DNA of 5,104 bases from Candidatus Gastranaerophilales bacterium (lineage in GTDB: Bacteria > Cyanobacteriota > Vampirovibrionia > Gastranaerophilales > Gastranaerophilaceae): NCBI GenBank assembly GCA_021205645.1, contig JAJPXE010000251.1:1-5104 (forward strand). Reading direction: 5' to 3'. The notes under the pieces were generated by a model that was not told the DNA's origin, made no database searches, and was given only the letters and a program-made list of their open reading frames with translations. Position numbers and translations under genes: made by a program. Of the stretch, positions 1-5,104 are shown piece by piece (position 1 is the stretch's first letter; the number at the start of each line of letters is the position of its first letter).

Positions 1-968
1 AAGCTATAGTATTTAATGACAAAGAAGGACTTCATTTAGAAAATAATTATAAAAAACCCGTACCCGAAAAAGGTGAAGCACTAATCAGAGTAATTCTTGC
101 GGGAATTTGCAACACTGATTACGAAATAACAAAAGGTTATATGGGCTATAGCGGTATTTTAGGTCATGAATTTATCGGAATTGTAGAAGATATCAATGAT
201 GAAGATAAATCACTTCTAGGCAAACGTGTCACATCGGAAATAAGTTACGGCTGTAATGAGCCTGAATGTGTCTGGTGTGCCGTAAAGAATTACCGGCACT
301 GTCCGAGCCGCCATACTCTGGGAATTTGGAAAAAAGACGGCTGTTTTGCGGAATATGTGACAATGCCGTTAAATGTTCTGTTTGAAATCCCGCAAAATGT
401 CGAAGATGAACAGGCTGTATTTGTAGAACCGCTTGCCGCTGCTTGCGAAATAACCGAACAGCTCCACATCCAACCAATACAAAAAACAGCTGTTCTCGGC
501 GACGGTAAACTCGGTCTTACAATCGGGCTAACACTTGCCGCTCAGGGACTTGATGTCACCCTAATCGGAAAACATAAAAACAAACTTGATATAGCCGAAA
601 AACAGAAAGTTAAAACAAAACTTATTCAAGATGTAAATCCGGCGGACAGCTACGATGTTGTAGTAGAGGCAACCGGCTCTGTTTCAGGATTTGAAACATC
701 TTTAAACCTTGTAAAACCAAGAGGGGTATTAGTCCTGAAAAGCACTATTGCAACCGGAAAAGAACTTAATCTCGCGCCGATTGTAATTAATGAAATAACG
801 GTACTGGGCTCAAGATGCGGACAATTTCCGCCTGCGTTAAACCTTTTAAAAAATCACCGAATTGATTTTAAACCGTTTATTTCAGGAGTTTATAATATTG
901 ATAATGCAATAGAAGCTTTTGAAGCTAACAAATCCAAAGACACTTTAAAAATTCTTATTAAATTTTAG
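1..968 (+). CDS. Zinc-dependent medium-chain alcohol dehydrogenase-like protein (5' end just outside the window)
   Basis: Predicted cytoplasmic oxidoreductase of the MDR (zinc alcohol dehydrogenase) superfamily, interconverting an alcohol and an aldehyde or ketone with a nicotinamide cofactor; the substrate is unknown. The reading frame is open from base 3 and the first residues read AIVFND, so the true start is probably an ATG about four bases upstream (MKAIVFND), giving about 323 residues, short for the usual 340-380. With that numbering, catalytic-zinc ligands are C38 (GICNTD), H57-E58 (GHEF) and probably E144 (VEPLA). The structural-zinc lobe is C86-x4-C91-x2-C94-x7-C102. The GroES-like domain is followed by a Rossmann fold with LGDGKLG at 167-173. 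The second strand ends in GKHKNK (191-196) without the acidic residue typical of NAD binders, which hints at NADP(H). An in-frame ATG at 141 would remove C38 and the first strands, so it is not the start. It forms an operon with the downstream transporter. The MDR family is certain; the reaction is not. Confidence 0.93.
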   Translation, partial: AIVFNDKEGLHLENNYKKPVPEKGEALIRVILAGICNTDYEITKGYMGYSGILGHEFIGIVEDINDEDKSLLGKRVTSEISYGCNEPECVWCAVKNYRHCPSRHTLGIWKKDGCFAEYVTMPLNVLFEIPQNVEDEQAVFVEPLAAACEITEQLHIQPIQKTAVLGDGKLGLTIGLTLAAQGLDVTLIGKHKNKLDIAEKQKVKTKLIQDVNPADSYDVVVEATGSVSGFETSLNLVKPRGVLVLKSTIATGKELNLAPIVINEITVLGSRCGQFPPALNLLKNHRIDFKPFISGVYNIDNAIEAFEANKSKDTLKILIKF

Positions 969-970
969 GA
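967..970 (+). promoter_or_regulatory. Shine-Dalgarno of the transporter, overlapping the dehydrogenase stop codon
   Basis: AGGA lies six bases before the ATG at 977 and shares two bases with the TAG stop (966-968) of the dehydrogenase. Ribosomes finishing the first gene therefore sit on the start site of the second. This supports co-transcription and likely translational coupling, and fixes the transporter start. Confidence 0.75.
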
Positions 971-976
971 ATAAAA

Positions 977-2143
977 ATGAACAACAGAAAAGCAATAATA
1001 TGGTTGTCACTCGGTCATTTTATGAATGACAGCTACACGGGGTTTATAAATCCGATAATGCCGTTTATCGCCGCAAAACTCGGAATAACCATGGCTATGG
1101 CAACATTGGTGCTGAGTGTTTCCAATATTTTTTCGTCTTTGCTGCAGCCTATATTCGGATTTTTTGCCGATAACATGCTTAAACGGTTATTTATTTTCTG
1201 GGGTTTAATACTCTCATCTGCATTCATACCGTTGACACCGCTGGCACCAAATGTTCTTTTGCTTATATTATATATAATACTGGGAAGTTTAGGAAGCAGC
1301 TTTTATCACCCGCAATCAACAGGATTTGTGAACAAATTTGCAGGCTCGGGCGACAGCGGTGCAAGACTGATGGGAATGTTCATAAGCATGGGCTCTTTAG
1401 GCTACGCTCTCGGACCGCTTATTGCCGCATTCGTTACACAATGTTTTGATATGAACAAAATGCCCGTTACATCAATTTTCGGTCTGACACTTGCATTCTC
1501 AATGTTCTTATTCATTCCGAAATTATCAGATATTTACCCTAAGCCCGAATACAAAAAGTTTAAAGAGTCTTTTGTAACAATACTCTCAAACAAAACAATG
1601 AATCTGCTTATGATACTTTCAATGATGAAAGTATTAATAACCACAAGTTGTTGTACACTTTTGCCGTTTTTATGGAAAAATGAAATGCACTATCCGCCGA
1701 TATATATAGGAACTGCACTGTTTTTATTTGTACTTGCCGGCGGCATAGGCTCGCTTACAAGCAGAAGTATTGAAGTCAAATGGGGTACAAAAAATCTGCT
1801 TTATTTTTCCATGATAATAACTCTGCCAATGATTGTAATTTTCCATTTAACATACAAAAGTTATCCTGCAATATCACTTATAACGTTCATCATAATCGGC
1901 TACACCACAATGCTTGCCCAGCCTGTAACAATGGTATTAGGTCAAAGAATTCTGCCGCAATTCAAAAGTATTGTCGCAGGGTTTATGAACGGCTTTGCAT
2001 GGGGCGTTATTGCCATTTCTTTGTCTTTAATAGGTCTGTGTGCAGAAAAATTCGGAATAACAAATGTTTTGATGTTTTTATCAGTATTTCCCGCAATAAC
2101 TTCGTATATTATCAAATACATTCCTGATGAAATTACTGATTAA
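977..2143 (+). CDS. MFS transporter, fosmidomycin-resistance (Fsr)-like
   Basis: Inner-membrane transporter of the major facilitator superfamily, 388 residues, with about twelve hydrophobic helices. Rough positions are 7-30, 41-63, 70-88, 93-112, 130-155, 163-181, then a charged central loop near 182-205, then 207-230, 242-262, 272-290, 296-318, 330-355 and 362-381. Features resembling the Fsr branch are GHFMND in helix 1 (13-18), a motif A-like GFFADNMLKR after helix 2 (61-70), FYHPQSTGF in and after helix 4 (109-117), and GQRILPQF followed by GFMNGFAWG near helices 10-11 (322-343). The length is typical. Family members usually export drugs or small molecules, but the substrate here is unknown. 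It follows the dehydrogenase by 8 bases with overlapping translation signals, so the two probably handle one metabolite or toxicant. No clear terminator follows the stop. The MFS call is very secure; the Fsr-like assignment is from remembered motifs. Confidence 0.93.
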   Translation: MNNRKAIIWLSLGHFMNDSYTGFINPIMPFIAAKLGITMAMATLVLSVSNIFSSLLQPIFGFFADNMLKRLFIFWGLILSSAFIPLTPLAPNVLLLILYIILGSLGSSFYHPQSTGFVNKFAGSGDSGARLMGMFISMGSLGYALGPLIAAFVTQCFDMNKMPVTSIFGLTLAFSMFLFIPKLSDIYPKPEYKKFKESFVTILSNKTMNLLMILSMMKVLITTSCCTLLPFLWKNEMHYPPIYIGTALFLFVLAGGIGSLTSRSIEVKWGTKNLLYFSMIITLPMIVIFHLTYKSYPAISLITFIIIGYTTMLAQPVTMVLGQRILPQFKSIVAGFMNGFAWGVIAISLSLIGLCAEKFGITNVLMFLSVFPAITSYIIKYIPDEITD

Positions 2144-2198
2144 TTCGATTATACAAAACACTCTTTTTTAGGACTCATTTAGTTTTTGGAGAAACCTT

Positions 2199-2226
2199 TT
2201 GTTAATAAGTGTAAAATTTTTATAAC
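2199..2226 (+). promoter_or_regulatory. Candidate sigma70-type promoter for the 132-residue membrane protein gene
   Basis: TTGTTA (2199-2204) and TATAAC (2221-2226) are separated by 16 bases, matching the -35 and -10 consensus at 4 of 6 and 5 of 6 positions. Transcription would start near 2233, leaving a leader of about 58 bases. The leader holds an A-tract/T-tract run (2234-2247) flanked by AATAAC (2228-2233) and its inverted copy GTTATT (2252-2257). In so AT-rich a gap such matches arise easily by chance, and read-through from the transporter is also possible. Confidence 0.4.
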
Positions 2227-2277
2227 AAATAACAAAAAAAATTTTTTGAGAGTTATTAATGCAGAGGAAATCAATTT

Positions 2278-2282
2278 AGGAG
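2278..2282 (+). promoter_or_regulatory. Shine-Dalgarno that fixes the start of the 132-residue gene
   Basis: AGGAG lies eight bases before the ATG at 2291. It is the best ribosome binding site in the window. It decides against the longer in-frame TTG start at 2186, which has no comparable site and would put the candidate promoter inside the coding region. Confidence 0.8.
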
Positions 2283-2290
2283 TTTTTTAT

Positions 2291-2689
2291 ATGAATACAA
2301 TTTCATCATTTAATACAAAACCCATGTTTAACGGTAAAATATTCAAAAAGAAAAACAACCGCGGTGAATCTGCAGCTGAAGCAGGGCAATCAGAAAAAGC
2401 TAAAGATCCATGGCTTGACGGTTTTTTAGCGGGTGCCACTATCGGAACCGTTATTGTATCTGCAGGATTAAACATAAACAATAAAGTTGAAACAAAAAGC
2501 ATGATGAATGATATGGCACAGGAATATAAAGAAAATGACACAAAATCTATAAAGATTGAAGACATTAATGAAGATGATATTCCCGAATTTATCATTGAAA
2601 AAACTGACGGAGCACAGTTTATCTATGATTTCAAGAAAAACAGCATAGGTATAAAAATTGATGATGAAGTTATTAAAAAAATAAGATAA
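2291..2689 (+). CDS. Hypothetical single-pass membrane protein with glycine zipper and FG-GAP-like acidic loop
   Basis: Unrecognised protein of 132 residues. Residues 1-38 are polar and basic (K16, K19-K21, R24) and contain PMFNGK at 11-16. Residues 41-60 form one hydrophobic helix containing G44-x3-G48-x3-G52, a glycine-zipper spacing that favours helix packing or oligomerisation. A charged linker follows, then DINEDDIPEF at 91-100. The positions D91, N93, D95, I97 and E99 match the D-x-N-x-D-x-x-P-[DE] calcium loop of FG-GAP/VCBS and EF-hand-like repeats, present here once, followed by beta-like sequence to the end. The basic N-terminus suggests the N-terminus in the cytoplasm and the acidic loop outside, but this is inference; the helix is also modest enough to be peripheral. 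There is no lipobox or cleavable signal. The start is set by AGGAG upstream. It converges on the 722-residue gene, which shares the F-x-G type N-terminal motif. The coding call is strong; the function is unknown. Confidence 0.82.
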   Translation: MNTISSFNTKPMFNGKIFKKKNNRGESAAEAGQSEKAKDPWLDGFLAGATIGTVIVSAGLNINNKVETKSMMNDMAQEYKENDTKSIKIEDINEDDIPEFIIEKTDGAQFIYDFKKNSIGIKIDDEVIKKIR

Positions 2690-2710
2690 ATAACTAATAT
2701 CACACTATGA

Positions 2711-2748
2711 ACAAGCAGACCGGATTAGTTATATAAATCCGGTCTTGT
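2711..2748. terminator. Hairpin between convergent genes, probable bidirectional terminator
   Basis: AGACCGGATT (2717-2726) pairs perfectly with AATCCGGTCT (2736-2745) around a 9-base loop. ACA (2711-2713) can pair with TGT (2746-2748) past a three-base bulge. The core stem lies about 28 bases beyond the stop codons on each side, the right place for a shared terminator of the two convergent genes. Neither side has a good run of T after the stem (only a weak TTTT near 2760 on the plus strand), so it may act as a 3' stabiliser or depend on other factors. Confidence 0.65.
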
Positions 2749-2773
2749 ACTATGATGAATTTTAATATATGTT

Positions 2774-4942
2774 TTAGTTTCCGTTCAGAAATGCTTCAAC
2801 ATCATCTGCCAGTTTGTCAGATTTAACGGCAAGAGCTTGAGCATTATAGTAATTTCTATCGGATGCAGGGTTTGCCATCGGATCAGAATACGGCAAAGGT
2901 GAATTCAAATCTACATTCGGTACATAAGAGCGTGGAACCGTATCATATTCACTCTCATTCGGATTATTTTGATTTACGTTCTGATTACCGTTTTGAACAG
3001 GCGGCATAAACGGTTGATTTGAAGCAGCATTAATGCCGTTATTACCGTTTGGTTGGCTATATGGAGCATAATAAAGCTGCTGCGGTTTTATGCCCGAAAT
3101 TTTTTGTTTTATAAGATTATTATCGGAAAGCGTGTTCAAATCGATTGTGCCGACACCTTCCAATGCCTGCGGATTAGGAACAATAGACGGCCCCGGATAT
3201 AATGCCGCTCTGCGTTCTGCTTCTTTTGCCTTTTTCTCTTTTTCTTCTTCAGGATCCCATGCCTTGCCGAAAAACATAGTTGTAACACCTGAAAATAATT
3301 TTTCAACAAGAGGAGCAAATACAAACATATAGATAGCAAACCTGAGCGGGTAACCGACACAATTCCTTAAGAAATTTGGCATTGCACGCTTAATATTTCC
3401 GAGTTTTGCTTCCCATTTGGCACTGCCGCTGAGATTTTTTGTCGCTTTTTTATAAGGTGCGATTTGTTCCAGACTTATACTCAAGAATTTTGCAGCTTTA
3501 GTCATAATTTTTGTAAAGAGTCCCTGTTTTCCTGCAACACCTTTTGAAGCCTCAAGTTTTTTCAACGCCATATCATAAGCAGCTTTATCAGATAATTTAC
3601 CTGTTTTAACTTTTTCATTGAAAGCTTTTAAGTTCTTGGCATATTTATCAACCTTATCTTTAGAAATTCCCGTATTTTTGATACCGTTAACGGCATGCAT
3701 TGCACCGAGAGCCAGAGGCATTGAAACAACCCAGGACATATTCTCCAAAAGTCCGTGTGCAATTGTTCCGGTTTTTTTATCTTTTGGTGCTTCCACTGCA
3801 TTCTTAACAGTTCCTGCCATCAAGAATGCTATAAACAATGTATTAAATGTTCCGCCGCCGAATGTTAATCCTCTCAGTCCCAACTTTGCCAGTTTAGGGA
3901 ATAATTTCCCGAGAGCTGATTTCGGTACATGGATTGATTTTAATTTGTTAAGATTTTCCGCTAATTTAGGGGATAGTGTTTGTGCTTTCGTTAAAGCCCG
4001 TTCAAGTTTTTTTACATGTTTTACAGGATCTTTTTGTATAGCCTCATACGCTTTTTTAGATAAACCTGACGTTTGCAGCTTAAGATTTTTGAGAACAGTT
4101 GTTCTATAACCGTCGCGCAACTTTTCAATATCTACAATTCTTTTCATTAAAACAGCTCTGCCAGGGTCATTTGCCGGCAACCCGTTGAATGCCTGTTGAT
4201 ACCTTTGCATCTGTATTGCTAAAGCTTTTTCTCTTGCAGCTATTGAGGTCATTATGTTTGGACCGCCCATTTTTGTAAGCTGAAATTCTTGAATGGCAGC
4301 TTCGCTGTTTTTTATACGTCCGAATATATCAGTTCCGAATTTTGATTTCAAAGCTTTTATTTCATCTTTAGTTGCTCCTGCCTCCTGTAATGATTTCGGG
4401 TTTTTATCAATAAATTTTGTCAGCTTACCAGATGCTTCTTTTATATCAGCCTCCGACTGAGTTTCCAAAAAACCTGTTACCATTGGACATTCCGGTTTTG
4501 TAGGCGTTTTCTGCATTGCAGTCAGCATCGGATGTTTATCAATAAATGATTGTATATTTTTCTTTATAGAACGTCCATGAATCTTTAAATTATCTACAAA
4601 ACTGTTTTTTACTAATTTTGTATCGGAAATACGGTCACCGAATTTGCCTAATCTGCCAACTAAACTCTTTTCATATTCACCGCCGCAAGCCTTGTTGAAC
4701 AGATTTGTACCCTTGTTTAAGACAAACCACGTAGGAATAGTATATGTAACTGTTTTAAGAGGACTGTCCGAACTTTCTTCTGCCTGCGGATTATATTGAG
4801 GCTGATAAGTGTCTGATTCAGGTGTTGTATCTACGGCATTAGGATTACCCCTGAATGATACAGCAGGATTTGAACCGTTTGTTTTCCCCGTTTCATTTGT
4901 AGAAACCTGTTTGTTTGATATGTTTCTTACATCATCAATCAT
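2774..4942 (-). CDS. Large hypothetical protein with hydrophobic segments and Asn/Pro/Gln-rich tail
   Basis: I do not recognise a known domain in this 722-residue protein. Residues 1-62 are polar and probably disordered, with SFRGN at 29-33 and no signal peptide. Residues about 63-350 are Lys-rich and mostly helical, including a repeated FIDK[HN]P at 133-138 and 177-182. Three hydrophobic stretches follow near 361-382, 400-421 and 531-559. The first two could be a helical hairpin; the third is long and aromatic. A charged run, DPEEEKEKKAKEAERRAA (563-580), leads into a low-complexity Asn/Pro/Gln tail (about 583-690). A short amphipathic helix (about 695-722) ends the protein. This suggests a membrane-associated or scaffold protein with flexible ends. 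The start is the ATG at 4942, preceded by GGGA at six bases; the in-frame TTG four codons upstream overlaps that site and is unlikely. It is transcribed alone, convergent with the 132-residue gene. The long uninterrupted frame makes the coding call secure; the function is unknown, and a lineage-restricted family is my inference. Confidence 0.88.
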   Translation of the reverse strand: MIDDVRNISNKQVSTNETGKTNGSNPAVSFRGNPNAVDTTPESDTYQPQYNPQAEESSDSPLKTVTYTIPTWFVLNKGTNLFNKACGGEYEKSLVGRLGKFGDRISDTKLVKNSFVDNLKIHGRSIKKNIQSFIDKHPMLTAMQKTPTKPECPMVTGFLETQSEADIKEASGKLTKFIDKNPKSLQEAGATKDEIKALKSKFGTDIFGRIKNSEAAIQEFQLTKMGGPNIMTSIAAREKALAIQMQRYQQAFNGLPANDPGRAVLMKRIVDIEKLRDGYRTTVLKNLKLQTSGLSKKAYEAIQKDPVKHVKKLERALTKAQTLSPKLAENLNKLKSIHVPKSALGKLFPKLAKLGLRGLTFGGGTFNTLFIAFLMAGTVKNAVEAPKDKKTGTIAHGLLENMSWVVSMPLALGAMHAVNGIKNTGISKDKVDKYAKNLKAFNEKVKTGKLSDKAAYDMALKKLEASKGVAGKQGLFTKIMTKAAKFLSISLEQIAPYKKATKNLSGSAKWEAKLGNIKRAMPNFLRNCVGYPLRFAIYMFVFAPLVEKLFSGVTTMFFGKAWDPEEEKEKKAKEAERRAALYPGPSIVPNPQALEGVGTIDLNTLSDNNLIKQKISGIKPQQLYYAPYSQPNGNNGINAASNQPFMPPVQNGNQNVNQNNPNESEYDTVPRSYVPNVDLNSPLPYSDPMANPASDRNYYNAQALAVKSDKLADDVEAFLNGN

Positions 4943-4948
4943 AGTAAT

Positions 4949-4952
4949 TCCC
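4949..4952 (-). promoter_or_regulatory. Weak Shine-Dalgarno that fixes the start of the 722-residue gene
   Basis: On the minus strand GGGA lies six bases before the ATG at 4942. It overlaps the alternative TTG start (4954-4952), so that codon reads better as part of the ribosome binding site than as a start. Confidence 0.55.
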
Positions 4953-4966
4953 AATAAACTTAACTT

Positions 4967-4996
4967 TATATACTTTAAAAGTTGTTTTTTTTACAA
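4967..4996 (-). promoter_or_regulatory. Candidate promoter for the 722-residue gene
   Basis: On the minus strand TTGTAA (4996-4991) is followed after 18 bases by TATATA (4972-4967), with TATAAA as an alternative in overlapping register. The hexamers sit just upstream of the coding start and would give a leader of about 20 bases. The region is very AT-rich, so chance matches are likely. The A/T tracts further upstream could act as an UP-like or bent element. Confidence 0.35.
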
Positions 4997-5030
4997 AAAT
5001 TGCGTTTTTATGAATATTTTCAAATTTAAT

Positions 5031-5055
5031 TTACAAAATGTAACAAAAATTTTTG
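5031..5055. repeat. Two adjacent small palindromes upstream of the 722-residue gene
   Basis: TTACAAAATGTAA (5031-5043) is a perfect 5-base inverted repeat around three A bases. It is followed directly by CAAAAATTTTTG (5044-5055), a perfect 12-base palindrome. The half-site TTACAAAA recurs at 4991-4998, 40 bases away and overlapping the candidate -35. They could be regulator binding sites or simply AT-rich symmetry; no regulator is identifiable. Confidence 0.3.
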
Positions 5056-5066
5056 ATTTTGAGTTT

Positions 5067-5090
5067 GCAGGAAAAATTTTAATTTTCCGC
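5067..5090. repeat. Weak inverted repeat near the window end
   Basis: GGAAAA (5070-5075) pairs with TTTTCC (5083-5088), extended by GC on both sides (5067-5068 and 5089-5090) past one bulged A. It could be the weak terminator of a gene beyond the window edge or a structural symmetry. The flanking 14 bases to the window end contain no recognisable gene. Confidence 0.25.
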
Positions 5091-5104
5091 ATCCTCTATA
5101 ACTT

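Noticed and set aside
229..477. Minus-strand 82-residue open frame
   Set aside because: It is antisense to the zinc-binding region of the dehydrogenase, whose motifs are unmistakable in the plus frame.
1780..2127. Plus-strand 115-residue frame inside the transporter gene
   Set aside because: It is out of frame with an intact membrane transporter and lacks its own start signals.
2144..2185. Terminator directly after the transporter gene
   Set aside because: No stable GC-containing hairpin with a following T run is visible; only a weak five-base AT stem can be drawn at the stop codon.
2186..2290. In-frame N-terminal extension of the 132-residue protein starting at TTG 2186
   Set aside because: It lacks a good ribosome site, overlaps the candidate promoter, and the extension looks like translated AT-rich intergenic DNA. 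AGGAG eight bases before the ATG at 2291 decides the start.
2287..2595. Minus-strand 102-residue open frame with hydrophobic stretches
   Set aside because: It is antisense to the 132-residue gene. Its hydrophobicity is what complementing Lys/Asn/Asp-rich codons produces.
3618..4109. Plus-strand 163-residue open frame
   Set aside because: It lies wholly opposite the 722-residue gene, resembles no protein I recognise, and has no sensible ribosome site; it is an antisense shadow.
4943..4954. Four-codon extension of the 722-residue protein to a TTG start
   Set aside because: The TTG overlaps the GGGA ribosome site of the ATG at 4942.
4991..5092. Minus-strand 33-residue frame beginning MRKIKIF
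   Set aside because: GAGG abuts its ATG with no spacing, the composition simply reflects A/T tracts, and it overlaps the candidate promoter of the large gene.

Overview
The window looks like AT-rich bacterial chromosome: compact genes, Shine-Dalgarno-type ribosome binding sites, the standard code with TAA/TAG stops, and AT-rich intergenic gaps. My best guess for the organism is a gut member of the Gastranaerophilales/Vampirovibrionia (non-photosynthetic 'Melainabacteria', sister to Cyanobacteria). This rests on the style of the two hypothetical proteins: long disordered N-termini carrying a short P-x-F-x-G type motif, and Asn/Gln/Pro-rich tails. It is inference from memory, and another low-GC anaerobe is possible. 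I see no RNA gene, CRISPR array, insertion sequence or phage gene.

Layout. (1) Positions 1-968, plus strand: a zinc-dependent medium-chain dehydrogenase, missing only about its first two codons at the window edge. (2) 977-2143, plus strand: a 12-helix major facilitator transporter resembling the fosmidomycin-resistance (Fsr) branch. Only 8 bases separate the two, and the transporter's Shine-Dalgarno overlaps the dehydrogenase stop codon, so they form an operon. (3) 2144-2290: a gap with a plausible promoter for the next gene. (4) 2291-2689, plus strand: a 132-residue single-pass membrane protein with a glycine-zipper helix and one FG-GAP/EF-hand-like acidic loop. (5) 2690-2773: a convergent gap filled by a strong hairpin, probably a shared terminator, bounded exactly by 7-base direct repeats. 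(6) 2774-4942, minus strand: a 722-residue protein of unknown function with a disordered N-terminus, a helical Lys-rich middle, three hydrophobic stretches and a low-complexity tail. (7) 4943-5104: its AT-rich upstream region with A/T tracts, small palindromes and a candidate promoter.

How the genes work together. The dehydrogenase and transporter are most simply read as a small-molecule module: one oxidises or reduces an alcohol or aldehyde substrate and the other moves a substrate or product across the membrane. The substrate cannot be told from sequence. The two hypothetical genes point towards each other and share the N-terminal F-x-G motif. Both look membrane-associated, but nothing here proves that they act together. 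The most promising novelty is this pair of lineage-style proteins and their shared N-terminal motif.
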